DNA of 20,225 nt from CAZQYC01 sp043746555 (GCA_043746555.1 JAYTQU010000066.1:1-20225); one strand, 5' to 3'. Numbered from the stretch's first letter, positions 1 through 6,332 are shown. Translations and numbers: made by a program. The notes: a model not told the origin generated them from the letters alone.

Positions 1-210
1 GTCCGCGAATCCGCTGTCGACCGCGAGGAAAACCGAATCCGCATATTTCACTCCATCCGAAATCAAATGATTCCATTGCGGTCCCGGCGAGAGCGATTCA
101 AATGTTTCGACGGTCGCTCCCGGTGAAAAGTCGGGGATGAAAATGGCATGCGCAGATGCCGTGGCACTTGCAAACACTGACAATGTTGCCGCAACATAAA
201 CTCGTAGCAT
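1..210 (-). CDS. Exported protein, N-terminal part only (runs off window start)
   Basis: This is the first 70 codons of a minus-strand gene that continues beyond base 1. It starts at ATG 208-210, preceded by a GGAG Shine-Dalgarno at about 217-220. The start of the protein (MLRVYVAATLSVFASATASA) is a typical Sec signal peptide with a probable ASA|HA cleavage after about residue 21. The mature part begins with a short hydrophobic stretch and then a motif VETFESLSPG. Such a beginning is seen in secreted or PEP-CTERM-type proteins, but the C-terminus is not available and I do not recognise the family. It lies 84 bp downstream of the CBS-domain gene on the same strand, with no hairpin terminator visible between them, so co-transcription is possible. 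No function is assigned. Confidence 0.75.
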   Translation of the reverse strand, partial: MLRVYVAATLSVFASATASAHAIFIPDFSPGATVETFESLSPGPQWNHLISDGVKYADSVFLAVDSGFAD

Positions 211-294
211 GAAGATCTCCAAGAAAATGGGAAATGGTGGTCAGGTTTCTTTCGTTGCGAACTGTGGCGGAATAAGCGACGCGTTTGCAATCGA

Positions 295-708
295 CTACGA
301 CTTTGAGATTTTTCCAAACGCGTTGCCAACATTGCTCGCCGGACTATCTTGCGCAAGGTCGCCTAACGAGACGATGCCAACCAAGCGTTTGTCACGACTT
401 ACCACCGGCATGCGTCTAATCCGTTCCGCCGCCATGTTCTTCAATACGTCTTCGAGCGGTTGATCCTCAAAGCAATACTTGATGCTCGGCGACATGATGT
501 CGCGCGCGGTTATCAAGCGCATTTCTAGCGTGCCGGTCAAACCGCGTATGACAATATCTCGATCCGTGATCATGCCGATAAGCTTGTCGTTCTCGGACAC
601 CGGAATCGATCCCAAATCGCCATCGCGCATTGCAATAGCAATTTCATGCAGCTTGCTGTCTGGCGAAACGCGAACCACTCGATCGCTCATGACGTCTTTT
701 ACAAGCAT
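295..708 (-). CDS. Two-CBS-domain protein
   Basis: The protein has 137 residues and consists almost entirely of a tandem CBS pair (Bateman module). CBS1 spans about residues 5-57 and ends in the hallmark MITDRDIVIRG. CBS2 spans about 67-125, with RRMPVVSRDKRLVGIVSLGD. The opening LVKDVMSDRVVRVSPDSKL is the usual start of stand-alone bacterial CBS proteins. CBS pairs bind adenosine nucleotides or SAM and usually act as energy or ligand sensors. With no attached catalytic or transport domain, the partner is unknown. The protein is probably cytoplasmic, with no signal peptide. The ATG at 706-708 is preceded by a strong AAGGGGA Shine-Dalgarno. The last roughly 12 residues (Ser/Asn/Gly-rich) are outside the domain. 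Family assignment is secure; the role is not. Confidence 0.92.
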   Translation of the reverse strand: MLVKDVMSDRVVRVSPDSKLHEIAIAMRDGDLGSIPVSENDKLIGMITDRDIVIRGLTGTLEMRLITARDIMSPSIKYCFEDQPLEDVLKNMAAERIRRMPVVSRDKRLVGIVSLGDLAQDSPASNVGNAFGKISKS

Positions 709-1225
709 GTGAATTTCCCCTTACCGAATGAAAACAATCGACAGGACTCCGTCTCGGGTATGTCCAATCTTAAGATCGAGCGATAGTGCATGCAGTAGAA
801 ACTCCGGTCTGTTCGCTGCCGAACACTGCAACGCCGGAATGATGGATTGAAACCCAAAATTGACGGACTAATCGTCGTAGGTTTGCAACTTAAGCCCGAT
901 AGCCAGGCACCGACGAGCTTGTCCTTCCACATCCGACGGCGCTTCATCGGAGAGGCAGCGAAACGCGGGAAAACGAAACCACTCTCGTAGGTGGCAACCG
1001 ATCGGCATCCGCGGCTCGCTGTGTACGACAGCGAACATACTCAAGCGTCGGCGTTCGCAATAATAGCGATGTGAGCAAACCTCGCTCTGCGGTGATGGAC
1101 CCGCGCCCTTCATTGCCTATGCATGCGGAACCGTATGCGTAGGCAAGAAGTTGCACCGGCGAGCGCCGCGCGAGCGAAAAGATCGAGTGTCGTAGTTTGG
1201 AATTGAATAATCGAGGGAAGAATTT
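709..1225. other. 517-bp stretch without a supported gene
   Basis: This gap lies between the divergent CBS gene (minus) and lipoprotein gene (plus), so it should hold both promoters. Short open frames on the minus strand (868-1113, 944-1156) are Arg/Cys-rich with no credible start or family, and I do not call them. The only strong structure is the hairpin at 1113-1146. A 10-bp palindrome ATCTTAAGAT sits at 767-776, and 6-bp arms GCGAAC/GTTCGC lie at 1031-1036 and 1053-1058. I could not place convincing -35/-10 pairs. Confidence 0.5.
1113..1146 (+). repeat. 15-bp inverted repeat (RNA hairpin) upstream of lipoprotein gene
   Basis: The arms 1113-1127 and 1132-1146 form a 15-bp stem around a GAAC tetraloop. 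Transcribed from the plus strand, the stem is fully paired, with two G-U wobbles (1120/1139 and 1125/1134). The minus-strand RNA would instead have two A-C mismatches. There is no T-run on either side, so it is not an ordinary intrinsic terminator. It lies about 80 bp before the lipoprotein ATG. It could be a 5'-UTR structure or a protein-binding palindrome; its role is unknown. Confidence 0.6.
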
Positions 1226-1612
1226 ATGAGCAAATTTACTTTAGTCGGGCTGACGCTGATTCTTGGTGTAGTCGCAGTGGGCTGCAACCAACGAGAAAGC
1301 GCCGCCGAAGTGCAGCGTGATGTGACCGCTGCTGAAGCGACGCGCACCAAAGATGTGGCGGATGCCAGAAGCGACGCCACAAAAGATGTGAATGCGCAGG
1401 TCGAGAAGTTAGACGCGAAAGGTGAGGACGTCCAAAAGTCAATCGATAAGGGCGCTCAGGACATCGCGGTGGCGAAAGCCAACGGCGATTACAAGGTTGC
1501 AATCCAGAGATGCGAAGCGAAAGTCGACAGTGCGCAAACGCTATGCAAGGAACGAGCGGACGAAGTGCTGAAGGAAGCAAAGGCCAAAGCCGAGACCATA
1601 GTGTCTCGTTGA
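1226..1612 (+). CDS. Small coiled-coil lipoprotein with a Cys pair
   Basis: The protein has 128 residues. An N-terminal lipoprotein signal peptide ends in the lipobox AVGC, with lipidated Cys20. The rest, residues 22-128, is strongly charged and Ala/Lys/Glu/Asp-rich with heptad-like spacing, so it should be almost entirely helical, probably a periplasmic coiled coil anchored in a membrane. Two further cysteines, C96 and C107, are 11 residues apart in a Y-x-V-A-x3-R-C-x10-C context and may form a disulphide. A similar Cys-pair segment is known to me from small uncharacterised envelope proteins of Beta- and Gammaproteobacteria, but this is recall, not a search. The ATG is preceded by GGGAAG. 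A small hairpin at 1625-1642 follows the stop. The gene appears monocistronic. The function is unknown; an envelope-stress or structural role is speculation. Confidence 0.82.
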   Translation: MSKFTLVGLTLILGVVAVGCNQRESAAEVQRDVTAAEATRTKDVADARSDATKDVNAQVEKLDAKGEDVQKSIDKGAQDIAVAKANGDYKVAIQRCEAKVDSAQTLCKERADEVLKEAKAKAETIVSR

Positions 1613-1929
1613 TCATCGATGGCGCCCGCCGATAGCGGCGGGTTCGTCTGATATCTTCTGTGTCGACGTTTACGTCTGCGCATGTGGGCTTGATTATCGG
1701 ATCTATTCAAAGAGACCTTCGGGTAACGATGCTGTCTTGACGCATGCGACTTATTGATTGCGGTACCAATGCTGAATAGGCTCTGGCCTTGCACGTGAAC
1801 ATTTCTGCATCGACGCCAGATGGACCCGGTCGCGAGCTCGATGTCGATGATTCAGAATTGATTGGACTCGATCGCCTTAGTGATTTCGCATTTTTTCGCT
1901 GGCTATCCACTGAGTTAGGTTTGCATCGA
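1613..1929. other. 317-bp stretch without a supported gene
   Basis: This gap lies between the convergent ends of the lipoprotein gene (plus) and the double-VOC gene (minus). Apart from the hairpin at 1625-1642, I see nothing with a known role. An open frame starting at 1789 on the plus strand runs antisense into the VOC gene and has no family features. Confidence 0.5.
1625..1642 (+). terminator. Hairpin after lipoprotein gene, weak terminator candidate
   Basis: A CCCGCCG-ATAG-CGGCGGG stem-loop with a 7-bp all-G/C stem and a 4-nt loop starts 13 bases after the stop codon. The following sequence (TTCGTCTGAT) has only a poor T-tract, so it would be a weak or factor-assisted terminator. Confidence 0.4.
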
Positions 1930-2979
1930 CTAACATTTATCGCCCAAATAGCCGCCGCCGCCGCAATAGTTCGTGTCTTGGACTTGCAACAGTATTCCGT
2001 CTGGATCGGTGAAATACACCTCGGGTGTGCCACCTTCAGCGCCGCCGCGATTGGGCATGCGCAGCGATACGTAGTATGTAAGTGGCGGCGCAGTTCTGGC
2101 TCCTTCAGGGCGCGGACTTAAGCCATAGCTTTTTAGCGTGGCGAAAAATCGATCGACATCGAATTTGTTCACGCTGAAGCTGACGTGATTGATTCGCGCT
2201 GCATTCTTCGGCGATCCACTTTGCGAGCCACCGACAAACATCAAAAACTGTAAGCCGTCGCCAATGCCGACAGTCGGCGAAGTCGGTCCTTGATAGAACT
2301 GATATTTCAAACCGAATAAATTAAGGAAGAATTGATTGGTGCGCTGCGCATTGGCGACAAACGTCGTCAAATGATTAATCCCGAGCAACGGCAGTTTTCC
2401 AACCGCACCGGCTTTCACCGGTTTGCAAACAATTTTCTTTGAACCCCACGCGCCACAATCGTGAACATCCGATAGCCGAAGCATTAAGCCCTCTTGATCG
2501 ACAAAATACAGTGCCTTAGCTTGTGCCCAGTAACTATTTGCCAACGACAACTCGGATTCGTTAGCAGCAGGCGCCGCTTTTCTTCGCGACAATCCGCTCG
2601 CATCCAAGCGTTGAGCAAACTTTGCCGCATCAAAGGTGGGAGTGCTTAATCCGATGGAAGCAATACGCGGGTTTTCCCCTTCGCTCGTCGGCGACAGCGA
2701 GATGAATTGCGGACCATCACCGAGTCGCAAAAACACTGTCTTTCCCGCACGACCCCGCACTGTCAGCCCGAGGAGTTCCCGATAGAACCTTAACGATTGA
2801 TCCACGTTGCTGACTCTAATGTCAACGCTATGGAGTTTTAGCGACGGCAATGGTGCTGCTTGGGCCTGAGGTTGGGCCTGAGGTTGGGCTTGAGATTGCG
2901 CCAGCGGCGCCAACGCGCACAACAAACTACCTACCAGCAGTTGCGTCATTGACCGAAACAAGCGGATACGGATTTTCAT
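1930..2979 (-). CDS. Exported protein with two VOC (glyoxalase-fold) domains
   Basis: The protein has 349 residues. An N-terminal signal peptide (residues 1 to about 30) is followed by a Gln/Ala/Pro linker with three QAQP-type repeats (about 28-41). Two vicinal-oxygen-chelate domains follow. Domain 1 spans about 48-172 (LHSVDIRVSNVDQSLRFYRE, Asp-Gln-Glu-Gly near its end). Domain 2 spans about 199-336 (GINHLTTFV ... INHVSFSV ... DPDGILLQVQ). Domain 2 keeps three residues where VOC enzymes bind metal: H203, H265 and Q332. Domain 1 lacks an obvious Glu ligand, so it may be structural. VOC proteins include glyoxalases, ring-cleavage dioxygenases and fosfomycin-resistance enzymes; the substrate here cannot be told. 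Location is predicted periplasmic. The Cys-containing tail (YCGGGGYLGDKC) is unusual. A second exported VOC protein is encoded at 4743-5594. Confidence 0.85.
   Translation of the reverse strand: MKIRIRLFRSMTQLLVGSLLCALAPLAQSQAQPQAQPQAQAAPLPSLKLHSVDIRVSNVDQSLRFYRELLGLTVRGRAGKTVFLRLGDGPQFISLSPTSEGENPRIASIGLSTPTFDAAKFAQRLDASGLSRRKAAPAANESELSLANSYWAQAKALYFVDQEGLMLRLSDVHDCGAWGSKKIVCKPVKAGAVGKLPLLGINHLTTFVANAQRTNQFFLNLFGLKYQFYQGPTSPTVGIGDGLQFLMFVGGSQSGSPKNAARINHVSFSVNKFDVDRFFATLKSYGLSPRPEGARTAPPLTYYVSLRMPNRGGAEGGTPEVYFTDPDGILLQVQDTNYCGGGGYLGDKC
2862..2897 (-). repeat. 12-bp tandem repeat coding the QAQP linker
   Basis: There are three consecutive 12-bp units. Two are identical (GGGCCTGAGGTT on the plus strand, 2862-2885) and the third differs at three positions. 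They lie inside the double-VOC gene just after its signal peptide and encode the Gln-Ala-Gln-Pro repeats. In-frame copy changes would only alter linker length. Confidence 0.85.
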
Positions 2980-3024
2980 GAGTAGCCTCTAATAACTCGA
3001 AAGCCGGTGAGTGAGATTCTTCAC

Positions 3025-3045
3025 GCTCATGCGTCAGCCATGAGC
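3025..3045. repeat. Inverted repeat GCTCATG-N7-CATGAGC upstream of the VOC gene
   Basis: Perfect 7-bp arms (3025-3031 and 3039-3045) flank a 7-bp spacer, 46 bp upstream of the ATG of the minus-strand double-VOC gene. It could be an operator or a leader hairpin. No nearby sigma-70 promoter could be placed with confidence, so the role is open. Confidence 0.35.
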
Positions 3046-3177
3046 TAACAGTTGAAATTAGAGCAGTCCCTTTGTTCAACAATCGCGACGCTATAGTAGC
3101 GTACATGTACTTTGGCGGCATCCGTACTTACGAGTGCAATGTCAATGGTTCTAACATCATCAACACGGCATGCTAAT

Positions 3178-3834
3178 TCACCCAGTTTTCTTCGCTACGA
3201 CGAAAAGCACGGCGACCTTGCCGTCAAGTTGCCATTCATAGTCAACTGCGAACCCGACATTGATGATGATGGCTTGCAATTCGGATTTGTGAAACACCTT
3301 AAGCAGAGGCATAAGGCCAAACAACTTCCCAATCGCCGCAATGAGTTTGATGTACCGCATGTTATCGCCAAGGCAGACCGTACTGCTCACAAATAGTCCG
3401 CCGGGTTTCAGCATGCGATAGATCTTGGCGATGGTTGCTTCCATATTTTCCAATAGATGCAAAATACCGTGCCCCATGGCCACATCCAAACTGGAATCGG
3501 ACAACACAAGCTCGTCGATGGAACCCTGTTGAAAGGTGATGTTGTTGATGCTCTTTGCTGCGGCCTTGTCGCGAGCAATGGCTAACATCCGTTTTGAAAA
3601 AACGATGGCGAGGATATGTTTTACAAAGGGTGCATGAATGATTGCCGTCGACCCAGTACCGCAACCAAACTCCAGCACCTCCAGGTCGGGCCGGAAATAC
3701 TCTTGCGTGATTTGCAATTTCTTCCGATAGGCCGCCTCATTCGCGACTGGTCGCTTCGCATAGCCATTCCGCTCGCTGAGATTCCTGTCGTTTTTTGCAA
3801 TTACTTGCGTATTTCGAACTTGCGCGTCCAACAA
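3178..3834 (-). CDS. SAM-dependent methyltransferase-like protein, possibly non-functional
   Basis: The protein has 218 residues and a class I (Rossmann-fold) methyltransferase layout. Motif I (LEFGCGTG, about residues 54-61) is intact. Post-I helix, a GHGILHLLENM segment and the LKPGGLF motif (about residues 140-146) follow. Two features are odd. First, the frame has no ATG or GTG before motif I; it opens right after an in-frame TAG with two TTG codons, so the start is TTG or the true 5' end is lost. Second, the acidic residue at the end of strand beta-2, which normally holds the SAM ribose (family pattern I-D-I-S-x-K-M), is Val78 encoded by GTT; one base change from GAT would explain it. 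It could be a decaying gene, a pseudoenzyme or a sequence error. It is transcribed divergently from the toxin-antitoxin pair. The substrate is unknown. Confidence 0.75.
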   Translation of the reverse strand: MLDAQVRNTQVIAKNDRNLSERNGYAKRPVANEAAYRKKLQITQEYFRPDLEVLEFGCGTGSTAIIHAPFVKHILAIVFSKRMLAIARDKAAAKSINNITFQQGSIDELVLSDSSLDVAMGHGILHLLENMEATIAKIYRMLKPGGLFVSSTVCLGDNMRYIKLIAAIGKLFGLMPLLKVFHKSELQAIIINVGFAVDYEWQLDGKVAVLFVVAKKTG

Positions 3835-3919
3835 CTAGTCGATTCACTCTTGTGGTCGACTGATAACCGCCGGTTGCATTGCGCGACGCCACCCGTTAGT
3901 TTGGTTATTGCGGGGTTCG

Positions 3920-3937
3920 TGCTAGCAATGCTAGCAT
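3920..3937. promoter_or_regulatory. Putative antitoxin operator: two tandem TGCTAGCA palindromes
   Basis: TGCTAGCA occurs at 3920-3927 and again at 3929-3936, one base apart. Each copy is a perfect 8-bp palindrome, and the second extends to the 10-bp palindrome ATGCTAGCAT (3928-3937). The site is 33 bp upstream of the antitoxin ATG. Neisseria FitA is known to bind TGCTATCA-like half-sites, differing by one base. A weak promoter, TTGCGG (3908-3913) with 18-bp spacing to TAGCAT (3932-3937), would be covered by the site. This fits autorepression by the antitoxin or its complex, by inference. Confidence 0.6.
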
Positions 3938-3969
3938 TGGGTCATTGTTGCGAATACGGGTGAATCGCC

Positions 3970-4179
3970 ATGGCTAATTTGATGGTAAGAAACGTCGACG
4001 AAGCCGTCGTGAAAGCGCTTAAAGCTCGAGCCGGTAAACGCGGCTCTAGCGCGGAGGCAGAACATCGCCGCATACTTGCTCAGGCGCTGCGAAAACCAAG
4101 AAAGAAGACTTTTGCGCAAGTGTTAGTGCAAATCCCGAACGTGGGCAAAGACTCGGACTTTAAGCGCATTGAGGATTGA
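3970..4179 (+). CDS. vapB: Type II antitoxin, FitA/VapB-like ribbon-helix-helix protein
   Basis: The protein has 69 residues. The N-terminal part (ANLMVRNVDEAVVKALKARA, then a Gly/Ser turn and EAEHRRILAQAL) matches the FitA/StbC type of ribbon-helix-helix DNA-binding domain (about residues 2-42). The strand MVRNV would contact DNA as a dimer. The C-terminal half (about 43-69) is the probable toxin-wrapping tail, ending in the acidic KRIED. It neutralises the PIN RNase encoded next to it and probably represses the operon through the palindromes at 3920-3937. It starts at ATG 3970 with a weak Shine-Dalgarno. Its stop codon lies 4 bases before the toxin ATG, consistent with coupled translation. 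The symbol is used in the generic sense; FitA-like would be equally apt. Confidence 0.88.
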   Translation: MANLMVRNVDEAVVKALKARAGKRGSSAEAEHRRILAQALRKPRKKTFAQVLVQIPNVGKDSDFKRIED

Positions 4180-4183
4180 TGCG

Positions 4184-4600
4184 ATGTATCTGATCGATAC
4201 GGATGTCATCAGTGAACTACGCAAAGGAACGAAGGCTGACCCCAGGGTCTTGAGGTTTTTTGCCGATGCGGATAACGACAACCATGCGCTGTACTTAAGC
4301 GTCGTTACAATCGGCGAGTTGCGACGTGGGGTTGAACTCATTCGTCATCGCGAGGATACACAGCAAGCCAAACGATTGGAAAACTGGTTGGCGTTACTTC
4401 TGCGGGAATACGAAGACTATATTCTTGAATTTGGGCGCGAAGAAGCGCAGGTGTGGGGACGGCTGCGAGTACCGCATCACGAAAACGCACTTGACAAGCA
4501 GATTGCCGCAACAGCTCTAACTCACGGACTCAAATTGGTCACGCGAAATACGGAACGCTTCAGGCGGCTCGGATTGGAAATCGTCAATCCGTTTGAATGA
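4184..4600 (+). CDS. vapC: Type II toxin, PIN-domain RNase (VapC/FitB family)
   Basis: The protein has 138 residues and is one PIN domain. The metal-binding acidic residues expected of PIN nucleases are present: D5 in MYLIDTDVISELRKG, E45 in VTIGELRRG and D104 in LDKQIAATA. The later motif TRNTERF (120-126) has Asn122 where FitB has Asp. The C-terminal VNPF matches the FitB ending. Members cleave RNA, often initiator tRNA or rRNA, and are held inactive by the paired antitoxin. I chose ATG 4184 rather than the in-frame TTG at 4169, because MYLIDTDV is the usual family beginning and the TTG lies inside the antitoxin gene. No terminator is seen downstream. Confidence in the family is high; the RNA target is unknown. 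Confidence 0.9.
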   Translation: MYLIDTDVISELRKGTKADPRVLRFFADADNDNHALYLSVVTIGELRRGVELIRHREDTQQAKRLENWLALLLREYEDYILEFGREEAQVWGRLRVPHHENALDKQIAATALTHGLKLVTRNTERFRRLGLEIVNPFE

Positions 4601-4742
4601 TTGCACCCACCGCACAATGTCCAGCCAGTTAGCGAGCCCATACAAACGACATTTCTCCGCGTGCATCAAAGCAGTTTCTGCCCTAATCTTGGCGCGACCA
4701 ATAATACTTCAGTCTGGCATCTCGAATTGACGGGGGATTCTC

Positions 4743-5594
4743 ATGCGTTTCGCGACACGATCTATTGCCGCTGTAGCGGCTCTATGTTTTTTAAGCGGTG
4801 CCGCATCGGCACAGACCACAAACCCAACACCGACCGCGCACATTCCGGAAGGTCAAATGCACATCATCGGCGCGGCCAAACTCATCGTGAAAGATGCGGC
4901 TGAGAGTAAGAGCTACTTCGAGAAATTTTTCGGAATGCATGAAACGAGCGTCTACAAGAGCAAGGATTTGTATGAGGAACCCATCATGGGATTCGGCGCC
5001 GCAGGTGCCAAGCTGGCACTCTTCCAGCCCTTGAAAGAAGCACCATTGAAAAAACCGGGCGCGCCGGTTGCATTGGTCTATACACCGGATTTTGAAAAGC
5101 TGGTGAAGGGTTTGGAAGACGCTAAGCAACCGGTACTGCGCCTACCTCAAGCTCAATCGGGAACATTCAAGATTGCCATCGTGCGCGATCCCAGCGGTAA
5201 CGCCATCGAAGTTCTGTCGCGAGAAGGCAAACCCGCAGAAGTCGGAGGTTCGAAGTTAATCGTCGACGACCGCGCCAAGGCTGAAGAGTTTTTCGGGACC
5301 ACATTCGGCGCCAAACCCGGTCAGCGATTCGTGACGCCAACCTACGACGAGGTACTGATGCAGTTCGGGGAAGGTCCATTCCTCGCGCTATTTCAACCCA
5401 AAAACGAAGCGCCGCTGCCGAAGAGCCCGTATCCCGTAGTAGCGATCTACACGAAGGATTTCGATGCTGTGCTTAAGCGCGTAACCGAAGCTGGGTTTGG
5501 ATATCGCGACATGAAAACCAGCAGCCCCTCTTCGCGCATCATCATTGCCAAGGATCCGGCCGGAAATTCGGTCGAGATCATTCGGCAGCAATAG
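4743..5594 (+). CDS. Exported protein with two VOC domains lacking the usual metal ligands
   Basis: The protein has 283 residues. The signal peptide runs over residues 1-23, with an ASA|Q cleavage site. Domain 1 (about 39-160) starts with IIGAAKLIVKD and ends with DPSGNAIEVLSR. Domain 2 (about 166-281) starts with GGSKLIVDD and ends with DPAGNSVEIIRQ. Both domains share LALFQP-x2-EAPL, so they are an internal duplication. The terminal Glu of the VOC metal site is present in each (E156, E278). The positions of the first His are Lys (K46, K171), and no second His is seen, so classical glyoxalase-type metal binding is unlikely. The protein is predicted periplasmic. The ATG follows a GGGGGA Shine-Dalgarno. 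A bidirectional hairpin terminator separates it from ssb. The ligand or reaction is unknown. Confidence 0.85.
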   Translation: MRFATRSIAAVAALCFLSGAASAQTTNPTPTAHIPEGQMHIIGAAKLIVKDAAESKSYFEKFFGMHETSVYKSKDLYEEPIMGFGAAGAKLALFQPLKEAPLKKPGAPVALVYTPDFEKLVKGLEDAKQPVLRLPQAQSGTFKIAIVRDPSGNAIEVLSREGKPAEVGGSKLIVDDRAKAEEFFGTTFGAKPGQRFVTPTYDEVLMQFGEGPFLALFQPKNEAPLPKSPYPVVAIYTKDFDAVLKRVTEAGFGYRDMKTSSPSSRIIIAKDPAGNSVEIIRQQ

Positions 5595-5615
5595 AAAAAG
5601 TATTTGCGTAAAACT

Positions 5616-5641
5616 AAGCGAGGCGCTTGTGCGCCTCGCTT
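5616..5641. terminator. Bidirectional hairpin terminator between VOC gene and ssb
   Basis: A perfect 11-bp stem (AAGCGAGGCGC / GCGCCTCGCTT) surrounds a TTGT loop. It lies 21 bases after the plus-strand VOC stop and 23 bases after the minus-strand ssb stop. On the minus strand the stem is followed by AGTTTTACG, a short T-tract. On the plus strand no T-run follows. It probably ends ssb transcription and may also stop the convergent transcript. Confidence 0.8.
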
Positions 5642-5664
5642 CAAGTCGAATAGGTGATCGTCAA

Positions 5665-6126
5665 TTAGAAAGGAATATCGTCGTCGAATTGACCGTCGTC
5701 GCCCGATGCAGGCGCGGACTCAGGCTCTTGGCTCGACGGAGCGGGACGACGCTCCGCACGACCTTCGCTTGGCGGACCGCCGGCCCCACCGCGACTGCCG
5801 AGCATTTGCATGTCGCGCGCGACGATTTCGGTGCTGTATTGATCCTTGCCCTCTTTGTCCTGCCACTTGCGCGTGCGCAGGCTACCCTCGATATAGACCT
5901 GCGAACCCTTACGCAAGTATTCGGCGGCGATTTCGGCCAGTTTGTCGAACAGTGCGACACGATGCCATTCGGTGCGTTCTTGCATATCGCCGGTTTGCTT
6001 GTCTTTCCAGCCTTCGCTAGTGGCGATGCGGATGTTGGTCACCGCTTTGCCGCTCGGCATGTACCGCGTTTCCGGGTCCGCACCCAGGTTACCGACCAGA
6101 ATTACTTTGTTGATGCCGCGCGCCAT
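5665..6126 (-). CDS. ssb: Single-stranded DNA-binding protein
   Basis: The protein has 153 residues. The OB-fold domain (about 1-110) begins with the family signature ARGINKVILVGNLGADPE and includes EWHRV and the KGSQVYIEGSL-R-T-R-W strand. A Gly/Pro/Ser-rich flexible linker (about 111-145) follows. The acidic tip DDDIPF is the conserved docking peptide for replication and repair partners. SSB coats single-stranded DNA as a tetramer during replication, recombination and repair. The ATG at 6124-6126 is preceded by AAAGGGG. A possible -10 box TACAAT lies at 6153-6158 (minus). The gene is divergent from uvrA, as in E. coli, sharing an intergenic region with a LexA-type box. Slightly shorter than E. 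coli SSB (178 residues), mainly in the linker. Confidence 0.98.
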   Translation of the reverse strand: MARGINKVILVGNLGADPETRYMPSGKAVTNIRIATSEGWKDKQTGDMQERTEWHRVALFDKLAEIAAEYLRKGSQVYIEGSLRTRKWQDKEGKDQYSTEIVARDMQMLGSRGGAGGPPSEGRAERRPAPSSQEPESAPASGDDGQFDDDIPF

Positions 6127-6189
6127 GGTCCACCCCTTTGTCTAGTTTGCGCATTGTATGTCGCGGCCGAATCGATTGCACACTCTGGA

Positions 6190-6205
6190 CTGGCGATTTA
6201 TACAG
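6190..6205. promoter_or_regulatory. LexA (SOS) box between ssb and uvrA
   Basis: The 16-mer CTGGCGATTTATACAG is an exact CTG-N10-CAG match to the gammaproteobacterial LexA operator core, flanked by A and T as in the extended ACTG/CAGT consensus. It lies in the divergent ssb-uvrA region, where E. coli also carries an SOS box. It overlaps the proposed uvrA -35 element, so LexA binding would block uvrA transcription until DNA damage. An effect on ssb is less certain. Confidence 0.75.
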
Positions 6206-6218
6206 TAGCCGCTAGAAT
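6190..6218 (+). promoter_or_regulatory. Possible uvrA promoter
   Basis: The -10-like TAGAAT at 6213-6218 lies 17 bp from the weak -35-like CTGGCG at 6190-6195. The -35 falls inside the SOS box, the usual layout for a LexA-repressed gene. The -35 match is poor, so this is tentative. If used, it gives a uvrA leader of about 105-110 nt. Confidence 0.4.
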
Positions 6219-6332
6219 AGGCGGGACATGAGACGCGAGACCCGAGACTCGCCGGAGCGCCAATGAGGCCTCCCGATCGCGTGACGCGTTTCGTGTGCGA
6301 CCACCCGGCAACCATCCAAGAAACTCGCTCTT

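Noticed and set aside
1789..2121. A 110-residue plus-strand open frame overlapping the end of the double-VOC gene
   Set aside because: It has no Shine-Dalgarno and overlaps a well-supported gene on the other strand.
4169..4183. TTG start for the PIN toxin five codons upstream of the ATG
   Set aside because: It lies within the antitoxin gene and adds residues not seen in the family; MYLIDTDV is the usual start.
5545..6231. A 228-residue open frame on the plus strand
   Set aside because: It is antisense to ssb over most of its length. The ssb product is an unmistakable SSB, while this frame has no recognisable domain.
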